6,096 nucleotides of DNA. Source: Verrucomicrobiales bacterium (GTDB lineage: Bacteria; Verrucomicrobiota; Verrucomicrobiia; Limisphaerales; UBA11320). This document shows positions 1 through 6,096 of this stretch, in pieces. The stretch spans positions 1-6,096 of the forward strand of contig DMJJ01000112.1 of NCBI GenBank assembly GCA_003452185.1. The letters are read 5' to 3'. The translations under genes were made by a program, and so were the position numbers. Numbering within the stretch: position 1 is the first letter of the stretch; every line of letters begins with the position of its first letter. Under the pieces are notes generated by a model that was given only the letters and a program-made list of their open reading frames with translations, did not search any database and was not told where the DNA came from.

Positions 1-112
1 TCTGCGTCACCGCGATTCCAAAGCGAACACCGGACGTGCGCGACCAGGCACCCGGCCCCCCTTCAACCCAGAGCCGATCAACGCGAGCCCCGTCACCCTC
101 ACCGCATAATGC

Positions 113-141
113 TTTATCGAGTGAACCCGCCCCGGTAGGGT
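113..141 (+). promoter_or_regulatory. Possible weak promoter of the dehydrogenase gene
   Basis: A TAGGGT hexamer at 136-141 could act as a -10 element. It keeps the T, A and final T of the consensus. At 17-base spacing lies TTTATC (113-118), which matches the -35 consensus at only three positions. The start codon follows 15 bases after the -10, so any leader would be very short. An alternative AT-rich patch, CATAAT at 105-110, has no -35 partner. The rest of 1-156 shows no coding sequence on either strand. This is by-eye matching in GC-rich DNA and is weak. Confidence 0.2.
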
Positions 142-156
142 TCGCCCCGAATTGCC

Positions 157-1179
157 ATGAACGCGATCCTCCTCGAGAAGCCGCAACAGTTCACCGTCAC
201 CGAGATCCCGGAGCCGGGTCAACCCGCCCCGGGGGAGGCGCTCGTCCGGGTCCACCGGGTCGGGATCTGCGGCACCGACTATTCGGGGTACCTGGGAAAG
301 ATGCCGTTCTACAGCTACCCCCGCATCCCCGGGCACGAGCTCGGGGTCGAGGTCCTCTCCGTCGGCCCGGGAGTCACGGAGGTCAAGCCGGGGGACCGCT
401 GCTCGGTGGAGCCGTACATCAATTGCCAGGCCTGCCCCCCGTGCCGGAAGGGGCACACCAACTGTTGCGAAAACCTCCAGGTCCTGGGCGTCCACACCGA
501 CGGCGGCCTTCGCCCCCGGTTCCTGCTGCCGGCCCGGAAGCTCCATCCCTCGACGAAACTCTCGCTTGAGCAGCTCGCCCTCGTCGAGACGCTCGCCATC
601 GGATGCCACGCCGTGAACCGGGGAAACCCGGGAGCCGGAGACCACGTGCTGGTGATCGGGGCGGGCCCGATCGGCCTTTCGACCATGGAGTTTATCCGCC
701 TCACGGGCGCCAAGACCATCGTACTCGACCTGAACGAGCAGCGGCTCGAGTTCTGCCGTCGGGTGATGAAGGTCGACCACACCATCACGGCCCGGGGGGA
801 CGGGTCGGAGCTCGAGCAACTCCGGGAGATCACCCACGGCGCTCTCGCCTCGGTGGTGATCGACGCCACGGGGAGCAACCGCTCGATGTCGAACGCCCTG
901 ACCTATGTCGGGTTCGCCGGCCGGCTGGTGTTCGTCGGGATCACCACCTCCGAGGTCTCCTTCGGCCACCCGCTGATGCACCGCCGGGAGATGACTCTCC
1001 TGGCCAGCCGCAACGCCCTCCCGCCCGACTTCCGCCGGATCATCGGCCTGATCGAGGAGGGACGGATCGACACCCGCCCTTGGATCACCCACCAGGCCCC
1101 CTTCGACCAGATGATCGCAAGCTTCCCGGGCTGGATGAAGCCAGAGGCCGGGGTGCTGAAGGCGGTCGTGCACGTCTAG
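157..1179 (+). CDS. Zinc-dependent alcohol/polyol dehydrogenase (MDR family)
   Basis: A complete 340-residue medium-chain dehydrogenase, the usual length for the family that includes sorbitol, threonine and L-galactonate-5 dehydrogenases. The N-terminal GroES-like domain has the catalytic zinc ligands Cys38 (in GICGTDY), His60-Glu61 (in GHE) and Glu144 (in ALVETLA). A structural zinc lobe is formed by Cys90, Cys93, Cys96 and Cys104 with C-x2-C-x2-C-x7-C spacing. The Rossmann fold follows with GAGPIG at 168-173 and an acidic residue, Asp191, at the end of the second strand, which normally selects NAD over NADP. The protein is cytosolic and would oxidise a secondary alcohol, probably of a sugar acid or polyol. 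The substrate cannot be read from the sequence, and no sugar transporter, kinase or dehydratase sits beside it. The ATG at 157 is chosen because the family begins just before the first beta strand. No Shine-Dalgarno is seen. The family call is firm, the substrate unknown. Confidence 0.93.
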   Translation: MNAILLEKPQQFTVTEIPEPGQPAPGEALVRVHRVGICGTDYSGYLGKMPFYSYPRIPGHELGVEVLSVGPGVTEVKPGDRCSVEPYINCQACPPCRKGHTNCCENLQVLGVHTDGGLRPRFLLPARKLHPSTKLSLEQLALVETLAIGCHAVNRGNPGAGDHVLVIGAGPIGLSTMEFIRLTGAKTIVLDLNEQRLEFCRRVMKVDHTITARGDGSELEQLREITHGALASVVIDATGSNRSMSNALTYVGFAGRLVFVGITTSEVSFGHPLMHRREMTLLASRNALPPDFRRIIGLIEEGRIDTRPWITHQAPFDQMIASFPGWMKPEAGVLKAVVHV

Positions 1180-1183
1180 CCGC

Positions 1184-1214
1184 GGTGGGCGCCCCGCCAT
1201 AACGGCGGCCCGCC
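1184..1214 (+). terminator. GC-rich hairpin after the dehydrogenase gene
   Basis: Starting 4 bases after the dehydrogenase stop, 1194-1198 (CCGCC) pairs with 1204-1208 (GGCGG) around a 5-base ATAAC loop. The stem continues, after a 4-base bulge at 1190-1193, with 1184-1189 against 1209-1214, including one T-G pair. It should be stable, but no T-tract follows, so it is not a canonical intrinsic terminator. It may stop transcription by another route or protect the mRNA 3' end. In DNA this GC-rich, chance pairing is also possible. Confidence 0.3.
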
Positions 1215-1265
1215 CGCAGTCCCCGCGCATCCCCGCGCTTGCCCCGACGGGCGGCGTGTGGTTGC

Positions 1266-2078
1266 ATGCGGCCCATGCAGACGATGCGTTGTTGCCGCGT
1301 TCTTCCCACGATTCTTGCCGCCGGGTTGCTCCTCCTGCTGGACGGCTGCGTCACCGCTCCTGAGACGGGCCGCAGCCAGCTCATCCTTCTCTCCTCCGAC
1401 AAGGAGATGGCGATGGGGTTTGAGAGCTTCACGCAGTTGAAAAAGGAGACCCCCGTCAGCAAGAACGCCCAGGCCGCCGCCCTCGTTCAATCAGTGGGGC
1501 GAAGGCTTGCGGCGGTCGCCGAGCTGCCGGGCGCCCAGTGGGAATTTGTCCTCTTCGAGAGCAAGGAGGCGAACGCCTTCTGCCTCCCCGGTGGGAAGGT
1601 CGGCGTGTACACCGGCCTGCTTCCGGTCACAAAGGACGCGGCAGGCCTGGCGGCGGTGCTGGGCCACGAGATTGCCCACGCGGTGCTCCGGCACGGGAAC
1701 GAGCGGATGAGCCGCGCCCTGGCCTGGCAGCTCGGCGGTTCGCTGCTCAGCACCGGGCTCTCAATGTCGGCCGCCGACCCCCGCGCGGCCGTGGCCGTGC
1801 AGCAAGCCTACGGGTTCGGGTCGCAGGTCGGCTCCGAGCTTCCCCACAGCCGCACCCAGGAGTCCGAGGCGGACCACGTCGGCCTTCGCTTCATGGCCCG
1901 GGCCGGATACGACCCCGAGGCGGCGCTCGCCTTCTGGCAGCGGTTCGCGAGCTACAACTCCGCCCAAGGGGGCAACGGCACCCCGGGATTCCTCAGGACC
2001 CATCCCACGGACGAAACCCGCATCCGACAGATCCAGGCCTGGCTCCCCGAGGCCAAGGCGCAGTTTCGGGCGCAGTAG
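1266..2078 (+). CDS. M48-family zinc metalloprotease, probable lipoprotein
   Basis: A 270-residue M48 peptidase of the single-domain, periplasmic type related to LoiP and BepA. Counting from the ATG at 1266, an N-terminal hydrophobic stretch (about 12-25) ends in L-D-G-Cys28, a plausible lipobox although Asp at -2 is unusual. The family-typical segment TGRSQL follows. The zinc site is HEIAH at 134-138 (two His ligands and the catalytic Glu), with the third ligand Glu199 in the ExxxD motif (E-S-E-A-D, 199-203). His246 in the THPTDETRI segment corresponds to the regulatory histidine near the C-terminus of BepA-like enzymes. No TPR domain follows. The likely role is degradation of misfolded outer-membrane or periplasmic proteins. 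In-frame ATGs at 1266, 1275 and 1284 all leave a usable signal peptide and none has a clear ribosome-binding site, so the start is uncertain by up to 6 residues. A TTG at 1239 is further possible but gives a Cys-rich, unlikely extension. An 86-base gap separates it from the dehydrogenase gene. Confidence 0.9.
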   Translation: MRPMQTMRCCRVLPTILAAGLLLLLDGCVTAPETGRSQLILLSSDKEMAMGFESFTQLKKETPVSKNAQAAALVQSVGRRLAAVAELPGAQWEFVLFESKEANAFCLPGGKVGVYTGLLPVTKDAAGLAAVLGHEIAHAVLRHGNERMSRALAWQLGGSLLSTGLSMSAADPRAAVAVQQAYGFGSQVGSELPHSRTQESEADHVGLRFMARAGYDPEAALAFWQRFASYNSAQGGNGTPGFLRTHPTDETRIRQIQAWLPEAKAQFRAQ

Positions 2079-2105
2079 CCCCGGGTTGCGGAAGCCATTT
2101 CCCAA

Positions 2106-2134
2106 TCGACCTCCCCCGCCCCGCGGTTTAGGTT
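2106..2134 (+). promoter_or_regulatory. Possible sigma70-type promoter of gltX
   Basis: TCGACC at 2106-2111 matches the -35 consensus at four of six positions. TAGGTT at 2129-2134, 17 bases further, keeps the key T, A and final T of a -10. It sits in the 93-base gap after the M48 stop and would give an mRNA starting about 30 bases before the gltX ATG. The match is by eye only, but it is the best-spaced candidate in the window. Confidence 0.33.
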
Positions 2135-2171
2135 GTGCGCCAGCCGCACCACGCCCGCGCGGCCGCAACCA

Positions 2172-3530
2172 ATGCCCAACATGAATGTCCGAGTCCGCTT
2201 TGCCCCAAGTCCCACCGGCTATCTCCACATCGGGGGGGCCCGCACGGCCCTCTTCAACTGGCTCTACGCGCGCCACACCGGCGGGAAATTCATCCTCCGG
2301 GTCGAGGACACCGATGCCGCCCGCAACACCCAGGAGGCGGTCGACGTCATCCTGAACGGGCTCCGGTGGCTCGGGCTCGACTGGGACGAGGGCCCGATCA
2401 CCTCCGACGCCACCGGGCCGTGCAAGGGGGACCGCGGCCCCTACTACCAGTCCCAGCGCAAGGAGCTCTATCGACGCCGGGTCGAGGCCCTCCTCTCCCA
2501 CGGGCTCGCGTACGAGGCGGACGGGGCGGTCAAATTCCGCATGACGCGGGAGCCCGTGGTGATCGACGACCTGGTGGTCGGCAGGGTGGTGCGCCCCCTC
2601 ACCGACCGCGAGGAGCTGGATCCCGACTTCGTCATCGTCCGGTCGGACGGCGAGCCGGTGTTCCACCTCGTCAACGTGATCGACGACCTGGAGATGGGCA
2701 TCACCCATGTCATCCGGGGGGAGGATCACCTCAGCAACACCGCCAAGCACATCGCCCTCTTCCGCGCCTTCGGGGTGGAACCTCCCCATTATGCCCACAT
2801 CCCCCTCATCCTGAATCCCGACGGGAGCAAGATGAGCAAACGGGACCAGGGGGCCTCGATGACCTACTACATGGAGGGGGGCTATGCCCCGGAGGCGGTG
2901 GTGAACTACCTGAGCCTCCTGGGGTGGTCCTCCAAGGACAACCAGGAGATCTTCCAGATCGCCCAGGTTGTGGAACGGTTCGACCTCCCGCAGATCCTCC
3001 GCCACAACGCCCGCTTCGACCACGAGAAGCTGAACTGGCTCAACTTTGAGCATCTGCGAAAGCTCGAGGGGGACCGGTTCAACGAGCTGACGGTGCACGC
3101 CCTCAACAAGGCCGGGTACGAGACGGCTAAGTACGACCTTGCCTACGTGAAGGCAGCGGTGGGAACGGCCCGGGAGAAGCTCAAGAAGCTGACCGACGCC
3201 CCGGGCTACATCGGCTTCTACTTCCGTGAATCGGTGGAGATCGACCCCGCCGAAGCCCCCAAGCTTCAAGCGCCCGAAAACGAGGCCCGGCTCCATCGCC
3301 TGCGACAGGCCTATGCCGCCGCACCCCAGTTTGACGCGGCAACGCTCGAGTCTCTCCTCAAGGGGCTGGCGACGGAGCTCGGGCTCAAGGCCGGGCCGCT
3401 GGTCCATCCGCTCCGGGTGACCCTCACGGGGAAGAGCTCCGGCCCGAGCCTCTACCACCTGATGGAAGTGCTGGGCCGCGAACGGGTCCTGAACCGCATC
3501 GATGCGGTGCTGGCCACCTTCCGCCGCTGA
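2172..3530 (+). CDS. gltX: Glutamate--tRNA ligase (GluRS)
   Basis: A class I aminoacyl-tRNA synthetase of 452 residues that attaches glutamate to tRNA-Glu in the cytosol, using ATP. It may also charge tRNA-Gln if the organism uses the amidotransferase route. The HIGH-type signature is in PSPTGYLHIGG (HIGG at 19-22) and the KMSKR loop is at 220-224. VIRGEDHLSNTAKH is the typical strand before the second half of the Rossmann fold. The C-terminal third is the helical anticodon-binding domain, ending in a family-typical LGRERVLNRI segment. Compared with E. coli GltX (471 residues, as I recall it), the part of the connective domain carrying the Cys-x-Cys...Cys-x-His zinc site and the following helix is absent: GLAYEADGAVKFRM runs straight through, a deletion of about 40 residues. 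The enzyme is far longer than Glu-Q-tRNA(Asp) synthetases, so it is a full GluRS. ATGs at 2172 and 2181 are both plausible. 2181 leaves the more typical MNVRVRFAPSPTG start. The next gene begins 31 bases downstream. Confidence 0.96.
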   Translation: MPNMNVRVRFAPSPTGYLHIGGARTALFNWLYARHTGGKFILRVEDTDAARNTQEAVDVILNGLRWLGLDWDEGPITSDATGPCKGDRGPYYQSQRKELYRRRVEALLSHGLAYEADGAVKFRMTREPVVIDDLVVGRVVRPLTDREELDPDFVIVRSDGEPVFHLVNVIDDLEMGITHVIRGEDHLSNTAKHIALFRAFGVEPPHYAHIPLILNPDGSKMSKRDQGASMTYYMEGGYAPEAVVNYLSLLGWSSKDNQEIFQIAQVVERFDLPQILRHNARFDHEKLNWLNFEHLRKLEGDRFNELTVHALNKAGYETAKYDLAYVKAAVGTAREKLKKLTDAPGYIGFYFRESVEIDPAEAPKLQAPENEARLHRLRQAYAAAPQFDAATLESLLKGLATELGLKAGPLVHPLRVTLTGKSSGPSLYHLMEVLGRERVLNRIDAVLATFRR

Positions 3531-3561
3531 GTCCCTCCCTCTCCCGGGAAAGTCCAGCCCC

Positions 3562-4860
3562 ATGCCGGCGCAACTCCCCCCCGACCGGCCGACGTTCCGC
3601 CAGGCGTTCCGGTTCTGGCTCAAGCTCGGCTTTGTGAGCTTTGGTGGTCCGGCGGGCCAGATCGCCCTGCTTCATGAGGAGGTGGTGGTGCGGCGGGGCT
3701 GGGTTGAGGAGCAGCAGTTTCTTCACGCCCTCAACTACTGCATGCTCCTCCCGGGACCCGAGGCCCAGCAGCTCGCCACCTACACGGGGTGGCTGCTCCA
3801 CCGAACCCGCGGAGCGCTGGTGGCGGGAGGGCTTTTCGTTCTCCCCTCGGCCCTCATCCTCTGGGGATTGAGCCTGGCGTATGTCCACCTCGGGCGATTT
3901 GAGAGCGTGGGAGGGATCCTTCGGGGGCTGAAGGCCGCGGTCCTGGCACTGGTGGTCGCCGCGCTGTTGCGGATTGGAAAAAAGGCGCTCCGCACGCCGG
4001 CTCATTGGATCTTCGCCACCCTCTCGTTCGCCGCCCTGGCCAGCGGCTCGATCCCCTATCCCGTGGTGGTCTTCGGAGCCATGGCCGCAGGCCTCGCCAT
4101 CGGCCGGTGGCGGCCGGCATGGATTCCCCCGGCAGGCCCGGGGCCCCGCGCAGCGGCACCCCCCCGGGGGGAAGCGGCAGACCCGCCCGGCCTGCGACGG
4201 TTCATCACGGTCGCCACCCTCGGGCTCCTCCTCTGGTGGGGCCCGGTTCTGGCCCTCGGGGCCTGGCTCGGATGGACCCACACCCTGGCACGCGAAGGAA
4301 TGTTTTTCGGGAAGGCGGCCACCGTGACCTTTGGCGGAGCCTACGCCGTGCTGCCCTACGTGGCACGCCACGCGGTGGAGGTCCAGGGGTGGCTCTCCCC
4401 GGGGGAGATGATGGATGGGCTCGCCTTCGCGGAAACGACCCCGGGCCCCCTGATCATGGTGCTGCAGTTCGTCGGGTTCCTGGGCGGATGGCATCACCCC
4501 GGAGAGCTCCCTCCCCTGCTGGCGGCAACCCTCGGGGCGGCCATCACCACCTGGGCCACCTTTGCCCCGAGCTTCCTCTGGATCCTGCTCGGAGCCCCGC
4601 ATCTCGAGTCGTGGCGACGGCTCGGGCCCCTCAACACGGCGCTCTCCGCCGTGACCGCCGTGGTCGTGGGGGTGATCCTCCACCTGGCCGTTTGGCTGGG
4701 CTTGAAAGGCATCGCCGCAGAGCCGGGGATGGCCCGCGGATGGATGGCGCTTCTCGCGCTCGGCGTGTTCCTCGCCACCGCCCGGTGGAAATGGCCCGTC
4801 GCCGCCGTGGTGCTCGCCTCCGGGTTGGCCGGCTGGGCGTTGACCCGGACCTTGGGCTGA
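3562..4860 (+). CDS. chrA: Chromate transporter, ChrA family (two CHR domains)
   Basis: An inner-membrane protein of 432 residues, the usual size of long-chain ChrA proteins with two fused homologous halves. ChrA members export chromate using the proton motive force; some have other or unknown anions as substrates. The N-terminal half carries FGGPAGQ at 27-33, then HEEVVVRRGW and the highly conserved stretch around NYCMLLPGPEAQQLATY. The C-terminal half repeats the theme with FGGAYAV at 257-263, then LPY, GWL and AETTPGPLI. Long hydrophobic segments fill both halves. They are joined by a Pro/Ala/Arg-rich linker around residues 188-212. The ATG at 3562 is preferred: the family starts about ten residues before the first helix, a purine-rich GGGAAAG lies about 9 bases upstream, and the alternative ATG at 3502 overlaps gltX by 29 bases and adds 20 residues unlike the family. 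There is no chrB, chrF or other metal-resistance gene beside it. Co-transcription with gltX is likely from the 31-base gap. The family call is firm; chromate as substrate is inferred. Confidence 0.93.
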   Translation: MPAQLPPDRPTFRQAFRFWLKLGFVSFGGPAGQIALLHEEVVVRRGWVEEQQFLHALNYCMLLPGPEAQQLATYTGWLLHRTRGALVAGGLFVLPSALILWGLSLAYVHLGRFESVGGILRGLKAAVLALVVAALLRIGKKALRTPAHWIFATLSFAALASGSIPYPVVVFGAMAAGLAIGRWRPAWIPPAGPGPRAAAPPRGEAADPPGLRRFITVATLGLLLWWGPVLALGAWLGWTHTLAREGMFFGKAATVTFGGAYAVLPYVARHAVEVQGWLSPGEMMDGLAFAETTPGPLIMVLQFVGFLGGWHHPGELPPLLAATLGAAITTWATFAPSFLWILLGAPHLESWRRLGPLNTALSAVTAVVVGVILHLAVWLGLKGIAAEPGMARGWMALLALGVFLATARWKWPVAAVVLASGLAGWALTRTLG

Positions 4861-4890
4861 CCCCACGGAGCCGCCCCCCCCCACTCAACG

Positions 4891-4924
4891 GGCCACGGCC
4901 CCTCAAAGGGGTCTCCAAATGGCC
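4891..4924 (+). other. Nested inverted repeat after the chrA gene
   Basis: An outer GGCCA/TGGCC pair (4891-4895 with 4920-4924) encloses an inner hairpin, CCCCT (4899-4903) with AGGGG (4907-4911), around a 3-base loop. It lies in the 86-base gap between chrA and the NYN gene, just after a run of nine C (4874-4882). No T-tract follows. It could be a weak terminator or a regulatory structure, or chance in GC-rich DNA. Confidence 0.2.
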
Positions 4925-4940
4925 TGGAAGACGCTACGCT
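4912..4940 (+). promoter_or_regulatory. Possible promoter for the NYN gene, near-leaderless
   Basis: TACGCT at 4935-4940 has the T, A and final T of a -10 hexamer. It ends 6 bases before the ATG, so transcription would start at or next to the start codon, giving a leaderless mRNA. The matching -35 position (TCTCCA, 4912-4917) is poor, with three of six matches. It overlaps the distal arm of the inverted repeat. Speculative. Confidence 0.22.
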
Positions 4941-4946
4941 ACCCCC

Positions 4947-5417
4947 ATGGCGCTCGTGCGAATACTCGTCGACGGATACAGCCTCCTCCATGCCTGGAGG
5001 GATCTTGCCCCGGGGAAGCCCCGGCATAGCGCCGTCGCCCGGGATGAGCTGGTCCGCCAGCTGACCCAATACCAGGACGCCACGGGCACCCCCATCACCG
5101 TGATCTTCGACGGAAACCGTCCCCCGGGAGGCGTTCCCCTCGAGCACTCCACCCGGGAGGTGGAGATCCTCTACACCAAGGCGGGACAAACCGCCGACCA
5201 ACTCATCGAGCGTGCAACGCACCGGCTGGCCGCCTTCGGGGAGGTCCTCGTCGTGACCAACGATCATGCGGAGCGGGACACCGTCAGCTCCGTGGGTGGC
5301 ATGACAAGTGATTGTGAGAACTTCATCCGGACCATGGACCTGGCCCGGATCGAGCTTCGCGGCCAGGTGGAAGGCCGGAACCTGAAGGAACGAAACCGGT
5401 TCAAAAGACCACGCTAA
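4947..5417 (+). CDS. YacP/Rae1-like NYN-domain predicted endoribonuclease
   Basis: A 156-residue single-domain protein matching the YacP-type NYN (PIN-like) family, whose Bacillus member Rae1 is a ribosome-associated endonuclease that cuts mRNA in the A site. The acidic residues expected for the metal-binding active site are present: Asp9 in ILVDGYSLLHAW, Asp55 in VIFDGNRPPGG, Asp84 and Glu88 in TADQLIER, and Asp106 in VVTNDHAE. The YTKAGQTAD stretch is diagnostic for the family. The C-terminus is a basic, Arg/Lys-rich tail that could contact rRNA or mRNA. The ATG at 4947 is chosen because the first beta strand begins immediately after it. The reading frame stays open far upstream, but that part lies inside chrA. 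There is no Shine-Dalgarno at normal spacing. Its stop lies 2 bases before the next start. In Firmicutes yacP sits near gltX-cysE-cysS; here gltX is also nearby, two genes upstream. Family call firm; A-site cleavage is inferred from Rae1. Confidence 0.88.
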   Translation: MALVRILVDGYSLLHAWRDLAPGKPRHSAVARDELVRQLTQYQDATGTPITVIFDGNRPPGGVPLEHSTREVEILYTKAGQTADQLIERATHRLAAFGEVLVVTNDHAERDTVSSVGGMTSDCENFIRTMDLARIELRGQVEGRNLKERNRFKRPR

Positions 5418-5419
5418 CC

Positions 5420-6096
5420 ATGCGGCTCACAACACTCTTCATCGCCCTGGCACTGCTGCCGGCAGTCCGCCTGCCCGCCGGCACCGGCGTCGCGAACGCC
5501 CCCGTCCCGGCGGAAAAATCGGCCGCCGACCTCGGCAACCGTTACCTCTTCGTGGTGGAAAACTCTTCCTCCATGCAGAAGCGGGACGAGCGGTTGCGAC
5601 AGGTGGTGTTCGACACGATTTATGGCGGGGCCTACGGGCGGATGCAGCCGGGGGACTCCTTCGGGGTCTGGCTCTTCAGCTCCGAGGTCGATTCCCGGTA
5701 TCCGATGCAGCTCTGGGACCCCGGGGCGCGTCTCGACCTGGGAACCCGCGTCAACACCTACATCAAGGATCGCGGGTATCAGAAGCGCGCCAGCGTCGAG
5801 CACCTGATGCGGGACCTCACCGCGGTGGTGCACGCCGTGCGCGATGTCACGGTGCTCTTCTTCACCGATGGGGAGGAGAAGATGGTGGGAACCCCCTTCG
5901 ACAAGGAGATCAACGGATTTTACAAGGAGCTCGGCCGTGAGCTGGAGAAGGGACACGAGCCGTTCATCACCGCCTTGCTGTACGAGCGTGGCGAGGTCGT
6001 CGCTTACTCGGTCGCCCGGCCCGGCGAACCCCTCTCCCTGCCACCGGTGGCGCCGCGCGGGAAGGGAAAGAAATCAGGCACCCGGCTGCCGCAGGC
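5420..6096 (+). CDS. Exported VWA-like protein, 3' end beyond window
   Basis: An open frame from ATG 5420 to the window edge, 225 codons with no stop, so the C-terminus is missing. Residues 1-20 form a signal peptide (Arg2, then a Leu/Ala-rich core), with possible cleavage after Ala27 (A-N-A). A von Willebrand A-like fold follows. Strand one is RYLFVVENSSSM, where Glu47-x-Ser49-x-Ser51 takes the place of the DxSxS metal motif. It is followed by a helix, SFGVWLFSSEV (strand), and VTVLFFTDGEEK with Asp150 at the usual late MIDAS position. The visible end turns Pro/Lys-rich (about 206-222), like a linker or the approach to a further domain or membrane anchor. I associate this architecture (VVE/D-x-SSxM, then LWDP and TPFD segments) with uncharacterised Verrucomicrobiota proteins, from memory only. 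No function is known. It starts 2 bases after the NYN stop and has no Shine-Dalgarno, so translational coupling is likely. Confidence 0.8.
   Translation, partial: MRLTTLFIALALLPAVRLPAGTGVANAPVPAEKSAADLGNRYLFVVENSSSMQKRDERLRQVVFDTIYGGAYGRMQPGDSFGVWLFSSEVDSRYPMQLWDPGARLDLGTRVNTYIKDRGYQKRASVEHLMRDLTAVVHAVRDVTVLFFTDGEEKMVGTPFDKEINGFYKELGRELEKGHEPFITALLYERGEVVAYSVARPGEPLSLPPVAPRGKGKKSGTRLPQ

Noticed and set aside
1..156. Possible end of an upstream gene or divergent small gene
   Set aside because: No frame on either strand gives a convincing product here; the minus-strand reading from about 108 yields only about 33 unremarkable codons.
7..1230. Minus-strand open frame of 407 codons opposite the dehydrogenase
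   Set aside because: Antisense shadow of a clear zinc dehydrogenase; composition is Asp/Arg/Pro/His-rich with no motif.
2084..2170. Eight-base inverted repeat GGTTGCGG (2084-2091) and CCGCAACC (2163-2170) in the gltX upstream gap
   Set aside because: The arms are 71 bases apart and nothing else pairs between them, so chance is the simplest explanation; no tRNA or riboswitch fold could be drawn.
2133..2171. TTG start for gltX giving 13 extra residues
   Set aside because: It would sit on the putative -10 element and precede the normal GluRS N-terminus; ATG 2172 or 2181 fits the family.
3502..3561. Earlier ATG start for chrA overlapping gltX
   Set aside because: The extra 20 residues do not resemble ChrA N-termini, and the downstream ATG at 3562 fits the family and spacing better.
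1761..3623. Minus-strand open frame of 620 codons opposite gltX
   Set aside because: It mirrors gltX and the end of the M48 gene. The translation is rich in repetitive Gly/Val/Glu/His typical of antisense of GC-rich genes and shows no recognisable domain. The + strand genes here are certain.
3424..4884. Minus-strand open frame of 486 codons opposite chrA
   Set aside because: Antisense of a transporter gene; low-complexity Gly/Glu/Pro/His translation without domain features.
4005..4946. Upstream in-frame extension of the NYN gene into chrA
   Set aside because: It would overlap chrA in another frame, is Arg/Pro-rich without motifs, and the conserved NYN domain begins right at the ATG at 4947.

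Overview
The window is a compact, GC-rich (by eye, not counted) bacterial chromosomal segment. It carries six protein genes, all on the + strand and separated by gaps of 2 to 93 bases. No RNA gene, mobile element, CRISPR array or phage-like block is visible, and no gene-free stretch exceeds about 160 bases. Protein style suggests Verrucomicrobiota or a close PVC relative. The main clue is the last gene, a secreted VWA-like protein of a type I associate with that phylum. Weak or absent Shine-Dalgarno sequences and a glutamyl-tRNA synthetase lacking the usual zinc-binding segment are compatible with this. The assignment is inference, not proof.

Layout: 1-156 is intergenic with a possible weak promoter. 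157-1179 encodes a zinc-dependent, probably NAD-linked sugar/polyol-type dehydrogenase, followed by a GC-rich hairpin. 1266-2078 encodes an M48-family zinc metalloprotease that looks like a lipoprotein. 2172-3530 encodes glutamyl-tRNA synthetase (gltX). 3562-4860 encodes a two-domain ChrA-type chromate transporter starting 31 bases after gltX. 4947-5417 encodes a YacP/Rae1-like NYN-domain predicted endoribonuclease. 5420 to the window end encodes the N-terminal part of an exported VWA-like protein, cut by the window edge and starting only 2 bases after the nuclease stop.

Functionally this is a mixed neighbourhood. gltX charges tRNA, the NYN protein (if like Rae1) cuts mRNA at the ribosome, the M48 lipoprotein probably does envelope quality control, and ChrA exports an oxyanion. 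The dehydrogenase and the VWA-like protein have unknown substrates or partners. Only the NYN/VWA pair (2-base gap) and possibly gltX-chrA (31-base gap) look co-transcribed on spacing alone. I found no convincing new defence or mobile system. The best candidates for a second look are the NYN/VWA-like pair and the degenerate metal site of the VWA-like protein.
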